DNA from: Belliella calami
GTDB taxonomy: Bacteria > Bacteroidota > Bacteroidia > Cytophagales > Cyclobacteriaceae
Assembly: GCF_022549695.1 (NCBI RefSeq)
Contig: NZ_JAKZGS010000028.1
Location: forward strand, 1 to 36,194
DNA length: 36,194 nt
Direction of reading: 5' to 3'
This document shows positions 13,499-21,687 of this stretch, piece after piece. The notes beneath the pieces were generated by a model that saw only the letters and a list, made by a program, of their open reading frames with translations, did not search any database and was not told the DNA's origin. Made by a program: the position numbers and the translations under genes. How positions within the stretch are numbered: position 1 is the first letter of the stretch; each line of letters opens with the position of its first letter.

Positions 13499-16030
13499 GA
13501 GGGATATCCCACGCCTATAGCTTTCTATCACCTTGGTCTTTTCAGTCAATTCAAACCAAGTCATCAGTTCTATGATATTGTTTGCACTTTGACGGCCTAC
13601 CACTACCATTGTTTTGTCCTGGTAATACTTCAGGTAAACCAAGTCATCCAGCTTCGAAGTGTTTCTTTTGCCATGTAACCACAGTTCATCAGGCTTTGCT
13701 AAAGTTTCTTCCATCGCACTAATTAGCTTTACACGGCTTTCTTTGCTCCCAGTGGTGTGCTTTTGGAAGTTTACTGGGTCAACATTTAGAGCCCTCTTAT
13801 TATAGTCGTAGACTGTTTGTTTGCCGTTTAGCGTGTCAAGCTTATCAAAGTATTCCTGCGCTGTACCTTCATAAACAGGCTTATTTGATTTGGCAATGGT
13901 TTTGGCTTGATCATAAGGCTTCATTTTGTAATCAGAAGCATCAAGGTTGTTGAGTTGCTTATTGGTAGCTGTAAGGTTCTTGCCTGTGATATACTGTTGA
14001 TTGGCTGTGAATACTTCACCAGTCAACGCCCTATTGACCCCAAAACCTTGCTGAGCCGCTTTATCAAAAGTATCTGATCCAAAGTATTGATTAACCCTTT
14101 GTCGCTGTGCTGCAAAGTCAACACCCTGTATTTCGTCTCTTGTCATCGCTACCACATAGCATCTACAATTCCAACCATTTGGCGGGTATATCCTTTGCCA
14201 AAGAGGATCATTTGCAGGAAGAATCAAACCGTCCAATTCTGCATGCTCAGGCCTTACCGCACCATCACCAATAGTGACATATCTCCAATATGGGAATACT
14301 TCAATATCCTCCATCAAGCTGTAATAATTGCTTGAGCTTTCCCCTACAAGTATGGCAGTGTCATATTCGGTTTTGAGCCATTGATCATTCCAAACATCAC
14401 CAATTTGCTTTGCGTTGGTTTTGAATATGTCAAAATTTGGTGCATCCCTGAAAACCTGATTCAAGGCCTGAACTTCAGCAAGCGTTTTGCCTGCCGAAAA
14501 CCTAAACATATTCAACTCAAATGAAGTCAATAGATGCGGGCTGTCGATGCCGTATTTGATATCGATGGCAAGTGTTTTAGACGTGGAAGGTTTTGAAAAC
14601 CTGTCAGGTATTGACCTCGATAGCTTGATCTTTGATCCATCCAGTCCCTTGTTGAATCCTTTGATCAAAGTATTGGCAGTAGCTTCAAAGGTGTCAGCAC
14701 TAAACTTTAAATTGCCTTTTGATTCAGCTACCTGATCTATTAGGGAATCAGTTTTAGGAGCGTCTTTTGGGAGGCTTAGTTTTGATGTGTGGAGACATCC
14801 ACAGTCTGCCCTCCCGAAATCCTTCGGGAGGGCTTGGGGAAAAAAACCGCTTTCCCCTCTTTGGCTCAATGCCAGTGACAAAGTTTCTTCAAAGCTTTGC
14901 CTTTGCCGCTCACCAGTGATTTCAATGCCAAATTTCTCTTTGATCCATTCCGGGTCAATGTTATAGTGAGGCAATAATCCCTGTACAAATTTCCAAAGTT
15001 CAGCTGTATCTTCAGACTCGCTAAACTTAAATCTCAAATCACCTTTCAATACACCATGCTTGACAAGTGCCGGGATGATCGTATTATTCCAAGCCTCCTC
15101 CAGTCTTGCCATATCAGACTGCACCAATAGCCAAAGCATCTCAAAGCTGACCTGATCCTTTGAGCGGCTGCCGTTGTCAGTATCCTGACCAATTAGTCCC
15201 CCAGAGATCAATAGACAAATTTTGTCCCTCAGGTGAGAAATCAGGTTCTTATACACATCACCATTTGTACTCACTCCTTTGGCAAATTCAAACTCCTCCG
15301 TTTCGTCAATGATAAACCAGGAAGCTGATCCCATGTCCCGCATCATTTTTTCAGCTCTCTTAAGTGCTGTTGCATTTTGCGTGTCGGTCTTCATCACTCT
15401 TGGAGGTATGCCGTAAATCTCACACAGCTCAGACCAGCAGCTTTCTGCAAATCTTGAAAGCAGCACTGGTGCTACAATCTTGTTTAGCAAGCCTTCATGT
15501 CTGCTATTGAATTCCAAAATCCAAGTTCCAAATTCAGGCATTTCACGATATTTGGTGAACTTGCTTAAGTCGGTATAGTCAGGATAGAATTTGCCAGTTT
15601 GAGGCACTACATTATACCTTGGAATCAATTCCCCAACCAATTCCCCTGAAGCTTTTTTTGATAGCTCCACTAGGCTATAACCATCCCACTCGGAATCTTG
15701 GACTACCTGAGTAAAGAATCTGTAAAGTGGATGGCTTTTTAGCGCTTTTGTTTGCTCTTCATCTACATCACCGTTTGGCTTGATCAATTCGAAATCAGAT
15801 GAAAACACTTGGTTTTGCCTATTGCTCAACTGGGAGCTTGCCAAGGCATCCAATCGAATCTCACGATAGAGCAATTGCAGTCTCCAAGTGACTGGATCAA
15901 GTTCAAGGTTGAACATGTTCAAGGCCATGTTCCAAGACTTGATGTCTTGCCTTACTCGGCTGATTGATTTGGGTTGCCATGGAAGGTACCTTTTGCCTAC
16001 CTTGGCATTCGTTTCTTTATTGTCCATCAT
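13490..16030 (-). CDS. Portal-MuF head morphogenesis fusion with C-terminal nuclease-like toxin domain
   Basis: An 846-aa fusion. Residues 1 to about 375 are a Mu gp29-like portal (DUF935). About 430-630 is a MuF/gp30 domain with the metal-binding pattern RPEHAELDG (H596) and YPPNGWNCRC (C622, C624). About 700-846 is an extra domain with KHTTGSKESRVKLI, DELWLHGK (W784) and a final strand and VIESYRRG, resembling the PBECR (phage Barnase-EndoU-ColicinE5/D-RelE-like) nucleases often attached to MuF. In Mu the portal and gp30 are separate genes. Residues 384-425 in the linker come from palindrome-rich DNA (14808-14857) and fit no phage domain. The MuF parts are secure, the nuclease assignment moderate. 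Starts at MMDNK, one base overlap with the DUF1320 gene. Confidence 0.85.
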   Translation of the reverse strand: MMDNKETNAKVGKRYLPWQPKSISRVRQDIKSWNMALNMFNLELDPVTWRLQLLYREIRLDALASSQLSNRQNQVFSSDFELIKPNGDVDEEQTKALKSHPLYRFFTQVVQDSEWDGYSLVELSKKASGELVGELIPRYNVVPQTGKFYPDYTDLSKFTKYREMPEFGTWILEFNSRHEGLLNKIVAPVLLSRFAESCWSELCEIYGIPPRVMKTDTQNATALKRAEKMMRDMGSASWFIIDETEEFEFAKGVSTNGDVYKNLISHLRDKICLLISGGLIGQDTDNGSRSKDQVSFEMLWLLVQSDMARLEEAWNNTIIPALVKHGVLKGDLRFKFSESEDTAELWKFVQGLLPHYNIDPEWIKEKFGIEITGERQRQSFEETLSLALSQRGESGFFPQALPKDFGRADCGCLHTSKLSLPKDAPKTDSLIDQVAESKGNLKFSADTFEATANTLIKGFNKGLDGSKIKLSRSIPDRFSKPSTSKTLAIDIKYGIDSPHLLTSFELNMFRFSAGKTLAEVQALNQVFRDAPNFDIFKTNAKQIGDVWNDQWLKTEYDTAILVGESSSNYYSLMEDIEVFPYWRYVTIGDGAVRPEHAELDGLILPANDPLWQRIYPPNGWNCRCYVVAMTRDEIQGVDFAAQRQRVNQYFGSDTFDKAAQQGFGVNRALTGEVFTANQQYITGKNLTATNKQLNNLDASDYKMKPYDQAKTIAKSNKPVYEGTAQEYFDKLDTLNGKQTVYDYNKRALNVDPVNFQKHTTGSKESRVKLISAMEETLAKPDELWLHGKRNTSKLDDLVYLKYYQDKTMVVVGRQSANNIIELMTWFELTEKTKVIESYRRGISLKK
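14808..14857. repeat. Palindrome-dense insertion inside the portal-MuF linker
   Basis: GCCCTCCCGAA (14808-14818) pairs with TTCGGGAGGGC (14823-14833), eleven perfect bases with a 4-base loop. Next to it GGGGAAA (14836-14842) pairs with TTTCCCC (14851-14857). The sequence remains in frame and is translated as a Gly/Pro/Leu-rich linker. It is richer in GC than its surroundings. It looks like a mobile palindromic repeat captured in a gene. That needs comparison to relatives. Confidence 0.55.
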
Positions 16031-16443
16031 TAAAATCCATCATGGTTAAACTTCCTATTTGATCCAGCCAAAAACGGACGATCAAAATCCTCTTCGAATA
16101 GTGGCCAGCCATTCATTACATTTTTGCTGATATGGATCAAGGCTTTGATAGCCCTATCATATCGGCTTTCTGCAAGCTCAAGATCAACCTGCACATTGAC
16201 CACATTGATGAAGTGCCATTTTGCAATGTCCTTGATGTAGGTGATCAGGTTTGCATATTTGAGCTTGTCAGTGCCTACACTGGAAAATATCGTTTCGGTA
16301 TTGTACCGAGTTAAGTACTGACTTGCTTCCATCATTGCGGACTGGATCGCTTCATTGATCTTGTCATCATCGTCACGGCTGATGACTGCCATGCCCTCAG
16401 GCCAAATGTGCGTTTCGAGATCTTGTTTTGTAATGAATGGCAT
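16030..16443 (-). CDS. DUF1320 (Mu gp36-like) head-tail connector
   Basis: I start at 16443 (MPFITKQDLETHIWPEG) because an upstream in-frame ATG begins inside the palindrome at 16496-16528 and adds an unlikely leader. The 137-aa protein follows the DUF1320/Mu gp36 pattern: N-terminal FITKQDLE helix, a repeated helical core of INEAIQSAMMEASQYLTRY, and AKWHFINVV. It probably acts as a head-tail connector. In Mu it is downstream of the major capsid gene; here it lies between terminase and portal, an unusual order. Confidence 0.75.
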   Translation of the reverse strand: MPFITKQDLETHIWPEGMAVISRDDDDKINEAIQSAMMEASQYLTRYNTETIFSSVGTDKLKYANLITYIKDIAKWHFINVVNVQVDLELAESRYDRAIKALIHISKNVMNGWPLFEEDFDRPFLAGSNRKFNHDGF

Positions 16444-16495
16444 AATTGATTTGTTTGGTTGGGCTGTTAGGACACAGACCAAGGGTTTAGCGTTA

Positions 16496-16528
16496 AGACC
16501 TGCCATGTTTTAAAAACATGGCAGGTCT
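16496..16528. repeat. Perfect intergenic palindrome, copy B
   Basis: Arms AGACCTGCCATGTTTT and AAAACATGGCAGGTCT around one A, between DUF1320 and terminase. It differs from copy A (12772) at arm positions 8 and 11, with matching changes in the other arm, so pairing is conserved while sequence varies. Confidence 0.85.
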
Positions 16529-16535
16529 GGTTTAT

Positions 16536-18104
16536 TTAATAGTGATTATCAACCCTTTCACCGTGGACATGGGTAGTTTCTTGCTTTGCCGTACGGCGGT
16601 TCACGTATGAAAATGCACCGTGGCAGGCATCAGGGCCATCGTCATGCGCTTGACTTCCTTTTTCAAATGCCAGGAACTGATTGATCAATTCTAGCTGATC
16701 CACTGTCTGATAGTCTTCATTGAAGAATACCATGTGTGCTTCGAAGAAACCAAGCAGTGATTCAATTCTATCAAACTTATCTGTCTTGGCTTTCTTATCA
16801 GGTCGCACGGGAATGTGATATCCCCTTTGGTCACCTTCTAGCATGAAATCATTTGTAAATTCATCCATTGCGAATAGGCCTTCAATTAGGTATCGTATAT
16901 TGTGATTGCCTAAGCCAAACTGCTCGTAGGTGTCATAGAGCCATCGGGCGACATCTGCACGGCTCTTTTGTCTGAGATAGCAAAGGAGGATATGAAACTC
17001 ACGTCCTTTTTTGCCCACCAAGACCATGGCTTTAAAGTCACCATTTGCTTTGTAAGACAAATCACCATAAAAGCACAATGAATCATATTCACGCAGCCAG
17101 TGAGGCGACTTGAATATCATATCCTTGGATTTGAATACCTTGCCCTCCTCGATGTGGACGTGCATGTACTCACGCATAAAGGAGCGGTAAGGCATGTTGT
17201 CGTACTTATCCCTCCAAAATTCTGCATCTCCACGTTCAGGCCATTCAGGTTCAAAGTCTGTGAGGTTTTTGACAGCGCAAACCCTAAAGACTTCAAAATG
17301 TGTCTTAGACTTCCTGCCAGACATTTCCTGCTTTTTCAACTGTTCCAAGAAATACAGTCTTAATCTGTTGGTAATTGAATTTCTATGGAAGTTATTGTTT
17401 GCGTAAATAAATCGATTGGTAGAGTCCATGTCCGAGTCAAAGCATCCCCAAACATCTTCAGTAAGGAAGTCCAAAGCCTCACGCATTAGGCGGTCGTTGT
17501 TGACGTGCTTTTTACTATCTACATCATCGACAACTATGTAATCGGGACGGTCTGCATCTTGTCTTGATCCTCTAGGGTCTTGACCAAACCCAAGAGCCAT
17601 AAACCTTACTCCATCAGTGGTCAAAAAATCTCCTGAGCTCCAGTCTCCATGTTGCATTTTCTCACCGTAATCATTTTTCAATCTATTATTGTGAGTTAGC
17701 TGAGATTGTATTCCCCCTAGTAGCTTATTGGCTTTATCTTCTGTCTGACCTAACAAAAGCATAAACTGTATTTCACCAAGTACCAAATACAAAAACAAAG
17801 GGATACCCATATCTATATGGACTGACTTTCCAGCTCCACGATACATTTCTGCAAGCAGTCGAAGGCTTTTGTTTTTGATTATGATTTCAGCAAGCTTACG
17901 ATGAAACCAAGCTGACTTCTTTTTTGCAAAGTTTGGAAAATAGAATTCAAACCATGCCACATAATCCTTTTCCAATCTTCTTACCCTTTTGGCTTTAGCC
18001 TCAGGCAGTTCATGAATATCGATAGATGTAGCTTTGGATATTCGAGCGCAATGCTTGTCATAGTCAGCGAGTAACTTTAGAAACTTTCTGTTTTCGATAC
18101 TCAT
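16536..18104 (-). CDS. terL: Terminase large subunit
   Basis: A 522-aa packaging motor. ATPase: EMYRGAGKS (Walker A, G90-S94) and YIVVDDVDSK (Walker B, D193/D194). Nuclease: FYGDLSYKANGDF with D348 and a distal HDDGPDACHGAF with D488/D489/D492. It cleaves and translocates phage DNA into the prohead. The start overlaps the small subunit stop by 4 bases (ATGA). The Mu-like gp28 group is the nearest functional counterpart. Confident. Confidence 0.92.
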   Translation of the reverse strand: MSIENRKFLKLLADYDKHCARISKATSIDIHELPEAKAKRVRRLEKDYVAWFEFYFPNFAKKKSAWFHRKLAEIIIKNKSLRLLAEMYRGAGKSVHIDMGIPLFLYLVLGEIQFMLLLGQTEDKANKLLGGIQSQLTHNNRLKNDYGEKMQHGDWSSGDFLTTDGVRFMALGFGQDPRGSRQDADRPDYIVVDDVDSKKHVNNDRLMREALDFLTEDVWGCFDSDMDSTNRFIYANNNFHRNSITNRLRLYFLEQLKKQEMSGRKSKTHFEVFRVCAVKNLTDFEPEWPERGDAEFWRDKYDNMPYRSFMREYMHVHIEEGKVFKSKDMIFKSPHWLREYDSLCFYGDLSYKANGDFKAMVLVGKKGREFHILLCYLRQKSRADVARWLYDTYEQFGLGNHNIRYLIEGLFAMDEFTNDFMLEGDQRGYHIPVRPDKKAKTDKFDRIESLLGFFEAHMVFFNEDYQTVDQLELINQFLAFEKGSQAHDDGPDACHGAFSYVNRRTAKQETTHVHGERVDNHY

Positions 18105-18532
18105 CAGCTTTCTAGATTAATGCGATGAATAAGAAACTGCTTGTGAAAATGAATGCATTTCATTGCAAACTCCGGGTCTTCCTCAGAAATGAAATTGTCC
18201 AAGTCCTTCAAAATCCGATGCACTACAATAGGATCAGCTTTTTTGTCGCAGCGGTCAAGAGCGGACATAAGCTTAGATATGCCATCAGCTGGTAGGGTTG
18301 CTTTATTCCCTTGGACTACGCTTAGCAATTCTTTTTGAAGGAACTGTTTGATCTTGACAGGGCTGGAATGATAGTCAAGTCGCTTTCCCTCCCAGTCGTC
18401 CGCTGTTGACCAGTTGCCTACAGTCTTTTCAGTGATTCCAAAAAGTTCCGCTACTTCCTTCTTTGTGCACTCCATATTCTCGATGAAGTGATCCATTGCC
18501 TGCTGTCTGATTTTGTCCTTCTTAACTGCCAT
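18104..18532 (-). CDS. terS: Terminase small subunit (HTH, DUF1804-like)
   Basis: A 142-aa DNA-binding protein starting at 18532 (MAVKKDKIRQQAMDHFIENM). The longer upstream reading would add a hydrophobic, non-conserved leader. Residues about 20-45 form an HTH (CTKKEVAELFGITEKTVGNW) typical of phage small terminases of the Mu gp27 type. A C-terminal helical region likely oligomerises. It is the first gene of the leftward head operon and directly precedes TerL. Confidence 0.8.
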   Translation of the reverse strand: MAVKKDKIRQQAMDHFIENMECTKKEVAELFGITEKTVGNWSTADDWEGKRLDYHSSPVKIKQFLQKELLSVVQGNKATLPADGISKLMSALDRCDKKADPIVVHRILKDLDNFISEEDPEFAMKCIHFHKQFLIHRINLES

Positions 18533-18673
18533 ATATCCTTGATTATGTGTCAAAAGTGGGCTAAAAAAGGGCGTAACTAAAATAACAGCGCAAGCATTGC
18601 ACAACTATTTCATAGCCCAAAAAACAAAGCGAATCTTTGAATCCACAAGGGCAAACAATTAGAACAGCGATCA
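18533..18673. promoter_or_regulatory. Divergent late control region
   Basis: These 141 bases separate the leftward terminase operon from the rightward capsid/tail operon. Both promoters must lie here, but neither strand shows a perfect TAnnTTTG with good -33 spacing. This would fit late promoters depending on a phage activator, as for Mu C. It contains no gene. Confidence 0.5.
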
Positions 18674-19660
18674 ATGGCAAAACAATCATATATCCTAAAT
18701 GATGAAACACAAGCAAACGTCTACGGCTTCCGGGTGAAGAATTCAGGGATAGACTTGGATCGCTTCAACAAGAACCCGGTCATGCTAGCGATGCATAGAG
18801 ATTGGGATTTGATGGCCGTCATTGGTCGCTGGACTAATATCAGAATTGAGGGCAGTCTATTACTTGCAGACCCTGAGTTTGACATGGAGGATGAAGAGGC
18901 TAAAAAGATAGCTGGTAAAGTAGAGCGTGGATTTGTCAAAGCCGTGTCTATGGGATTCCTTTTCCTTAAAGAGAATTTGGAAAAAAACATAGATGACATG
19001 TTTGACTTGGTATCCTGTGAGCTGTATGAATCCAGTTTTGTGACTATACCAGGAAACAAGAATGCCGTCCGACTTTATGCCGCTCCAAACAAGCTGATGA
19101 AAGATGATGAAATCAGACTTTGCCTCAATGCCGTGATGGTAGAAAAACCAACAATTGACACTAATTCTAAATCAAATAACATGGAAAAATTCACATTGAG
19201 TGGTGCGGCTCTGACTGTACTATTGATGGCTGGGCTAACAAAGCAGGACGATCCTTCCGAGATCAACTCAGTGATAGGTAAGCTTGGTACTGATCTACAG
19301 ACCGCAAAAGATGATTTGGCAACAGCCAAGACAACGATTCAGACAATGAAGGATGCGCAGCTCAGTGCTGTGAAAAAGACAGCCGAAAACTTGGTAGATG
19401 CAGCTGTATTGGCTGGAAAGCTTACTGCTGACAAAAGAGAGCAGTTTGTAACCCTTGCGGTGAACGATTTAGACCTTGCAAAATCCATCTTGGAGAACAT
19501 GCCGGGTAAAAAAGGTTTGGCAGCAACAGTAACAGGAAGCCCAGCGGGTGGAAATGCAGATGATCCAAAGAACATGGATGAATTCCAAGCCCTTCCACTT
19601 TCCAAGCAGTTGGCTTTTAAGGCTGATAATCCAGAAGGTTACGCAGCGCTGTTCAAGTAA
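18674..19660 (+). CDS. Prohead protease fused to scaffold
   Basis: A 328-aa protein. Residues 1 to about 130 are an HK97-type prohead protease: NPVMLAMHRDW with H41 as the catalytic His, ADPEF near 65, and GFVKAVSMGF with S92, then ELYESSFVTIPGN, the usual end of the fold. Residues about 170-328 are a coiled-coil scaffold (LGTDLQTAKDDLATAKTTIQ region) ending in a GYAALFK tail. In Mu, gpI and its internal product gpZ have the same arrangement. An internal Met at 19181 could produce the scaffold alone. Confidence 0.85.
   Translation: MAKQSYILNDETQANVYGFRVKNSGIDLDRFNKNPVMLAMHRDWDLMAVIGRWTNIRIEGSLLLADPEFDMEDEEAKKIAGKVERGFVKAVSMGFLFLKENLEKNIDDMFDLVSCELYESSFVTIPGNKNAVRLYAAPNKLMKDDEIRLCLNAVMVEKPTIDTNSKSNNMEKFTLSGAALTVLLMAGLTKQDDPSEINSVIGKLGTDLQTAKDDLATAKTTIQTMKDAQLSAVKKTAENLVDAAVLAGKLTADKREQFVTLAVNDLDLAKSILENMPGKKGLAATVTGSPAGGNADDPKNMDEFQALPLSKQLAFKADNPEGYAALFK
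19181..19660 (+). CDS. Possible nested scaffold protein from an internal start
   Basis: An in-frame ATG at 19181 (MEKFTLSGAALTVLLMAGLT) follows an A/T-rich stretch, as at usual starts here, and marks the beginning of the coiled-coil scaffold half (159 aa). The prior residues (PTIDTNSKSNN) look like a linker. By analogy with Mu gpZ and lambda Nu3, a separate scaffold may be made from this start. Sequence alone does not prove it. Confidence 0.4.
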   Translation: MEKFTLSGAALTVLLMAGLTKQDDPSEINSVIGKLGTDLQTAKDDLATAKTTIQTMKDAQLSAVKKTAENLVDAAVLAGKLTADKREQFVTLAVNDLDLAKSILENMPGKKGLAATVTGSPAGGNADDPKNMDEFQALPLSKQLAFKADNPEGYAALFK

Positions 19661-19723
19661 GCTGAAAAGCTCCATGCCCCGGAGAATTAATCAAGCTTTA
19701 AACAACAATTAAATAAAAAAATT

Positions 19724-20659
19724 ATGCCAGCAAATTTTCCAGAGTTTTGGCTCTCGGTCGTTGAAAGGAATTTTAAGGCTACCGATAGAGCTCCATGGCT
19801 CGATGGTATTCCTGAAATTCCGGGAGATGTACAAGTTATCAATGGAGGTAGCAAATCCGAGAAAAACACTATCCATATTCCATTGAGTGAATTTGAGGTA
19901 GATGTGTTGATCAACAACACAACCTACCCGATTGCTGTTCAAGAGTATGATGATGATGAAATCATTATCAATCTTGATAAGTTTCAAACATTGGCTACAA
20001 GCATCAGCGATGACCAAACTATTGGAGCATCCTATGATAAAGTGAATGAGGCGACAAGAAATCACCAAGAGTCAATCTTGTCTAGAAAGTATATTAAGGC
20101 TATCCATGCACTTGCTCCAAATTCAAATACTGCAAATACACCTGTTGTATTGACAAGTGGTCCTGTTCACGGAGGTCTTGAGTTTGGTAGAAAAATATTC
20201 ACATACGATGATATCGTAGCGATGAAAGACAAGTTTGATGCGCTTGAAGTTCCAATGGAAGGTAGAAGATTGGTTCTTTCAACTGATCACTGGAATGATG
20301 CACTTTTAGATAGAAAGCGCTTTGGTGACCAATTGGTAAATTATCGTACAGGTATGCCAGCTCCAATGATTGCAGGGTTTAGTTTGTATCAATATGTGGC
20401 AAACCCACATTTCACTGGTACGAACAAAAAAGCATTCGGGTCATTGCCAGTTGCTGGTGATTACAGAGCTTCTGTAGCTTTCCATGAAAGTATTGTGGGT
20501 AAAAAGACTGGTATGACTAGGCAATATTTTGAGCCTTCTACAAGCGACACAAGAACTCAGACTAATCTTCTGAATTACCGTCACTACTTCATTGCAGTGC
20601 CTAAGCGTGCGAAGTACATCGGTGCAATTGCATCTGCTGAGGTAGTTGATCCGGGATAA
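19724..20659 (+). CDS. Major capsid protein
   Basis: A 311-aa protein directly downstream of the protease-scaffold, with the length and composition of a Mu gpT-like HK97-fold capsid: N-terminal FPEFWLSVVERNF, IPEIPGDVQVING, and a C-terminal NYRHYFIAVPKRAKYIGAIA segment typical of capsid P-domain strands. High expression is expected. The family is inferred from context and size. Confidence 0.85.
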   Translation: MPANFPEFWLSVVERNFKATDRAPWLDGIPEIPGDVQVINGGSKSEKNTIHIPLSEFEVDVLINNTTYPIAVQEYDDDEIIINLDKFQTLATSISDDQTIGASYDKVNEATRNHQESILSRKYIKAIHALAPNSNTANTPVVLTSGPVHGGLEFGRKIFTYDDIVAMKDKFDALEVPMEGRRLVLSTDHWNDALLDRKRFGDQLVNYRTGMPAPMIAGFSLYQYVANPHFTGTNKKAFGSLPVAGDYRASVAFHESIVGKKTGMTRQYFEPSTSDTRTQTNLLNYRHYFIAVPKRAKYIGAIASAEVVDPG

Positions 20660-20662
20660 TCG

Positions 20663-21175
20663 ATGCGTTGGAGCTTCATGAAAATATTGAAATCATTTGG
20701 TTATGAAAATTGGACACAGCTGGGGGAGAGTTTAGCCCCCAGCTTCAAGTACCAGTTAACTATCCCAACAGTCACGCTAAGCGGTTTGACGGCTTTAGTT
20801 TCAAGGGTATTCGGCTTGGATGCTTGGTCTTTTGGGGTGCTGTTGATCATGTTTATGGTCGAACTTAGAAGTGGAATCAGGGCAAGCAAGATCAGGGGAG
20901 AGCAATTTGAAAGCATGAAGTTGAGTAGGTTTTCTTTCAAGGTTTTCTATTACCTGGTCATCATTGCCGTCACACACTTAATGTCCTTCAGCTATGCGAT
21001 GCTTGACAAGCCTGTGGCTTCTGAAATATTCAGCTGGATGCAGATATTTCTTGTCATACAGATAGTACACGAAAACATCGTCAGCATAGCGGAAAACATC
21101 AGTGTGATATCAGGCAAGCCAAAAGCGCATTGGATCAACAAGCTGTCAGACAAAGTAAACGGTTTCTTCAAATGA
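20663..21175 (+). CDS. Holin family protein
   Basis: A 170-aa protein with three or four hydrophobic segments: about residues 34-66 (TVTLSGLTALVSRVFGLDAW and SFGVLLIMFMVEL), about 94-113 (VFYYLVIIAVTHLMSF) and about 124-142 (IFSWMQIFLVIQIV). This is the Bacteroidota phage holin pattern. It immediately precedes an amidase with ATGA overlap. An alternative start at 20678 (MKILKSFGY) is equally credible. Confidence 0.75.
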   Translation: MRWSFMKILKSFGYENWTQLGESLAPSFKYQLTIPTVTLSGLTALVSRVFGLDAWSFGVLLIMFMVELRSGIRASKIRGEQFESMKLSRFSFKVFYYLVIIAVTHLMSFSYAMLDKPVASEIFSWMQIFLVIQIVHENIVSIAENISVISGKPKAHWINKLSDKVNGFFK

Positions 21176-21687
21176 GATGGATTGATTTCATATTTATTCA
21201 TTGCAGTGCCGGGCATGCTAATATCAAGGCAGTACAGGCATTTTGGCACAGACCAAAGAGCCAAGGAGGTGCAGGCTGGAAGATCGGAGGATATCACGCT
21301 TGGGTCGATTACGATGGTACAATCACTTGGCTCTATCCAATTTCACAGATAGTCAATGGCGTACTAGGGTTCAATACCAAAGGAATTCACATAGGATACA
21401 GAGGTGGTGTCAGAAAGGACAATTTCAAGATAGCTGAAGATACCAGGACAGAGGAACAAAAGGCAGGAATACTGGATGCGATCTTTCAGATATATGAAGA
21501 GCTCAAATTACATCAGCCAGTAGATCACATCAAGATACTTGGACATCGGGATGCAAGTCCAGATAAGAACTTAAACGGAATCATAGAGCCATGGGAGCGT
21601 ATCAAAGAATGTCCATCATTCGATGCCATCCCTGAGTACGCTTGGATTCAGGGAAGTGTAGCAAATCAAAGAAAAGGCATATTATGA
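21172..21687 (+). CDS. N-acetylmuramoyl-L-alanine amidase endolysin (Amidase_2)
   Basis: A 171-aa endolysin, T7 lysozyme-like. H10 (FIHCSAG), H125 (ILGHRDAS) and C147 (KECPSFD) match the zinc ligands, with Y41 (GGYHAW) and K145 matching catalytic T7 Tyr46 and Lys128. Start at 21172 overlaps the holin stop. It cleaves the stem peptide from MurNAc. No signal peptide, so release depends on the holin. Confidence 0.9.
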   Translation: MRWIDFIFIHCSAGHANIKAVQAFWHRPKSQGGAGWKIGGYHAWVDYDGTITWLYPISQIVNGVLGFNTKGIHIGYRGGVRKDNFKIAEDTRTEEQKAGILDAIFQIYEELKLHQPVDHIKILGHRDASPDKNLNGIIEPWERIKECPSFDAIPEYAWIQGSVANQRKGIL

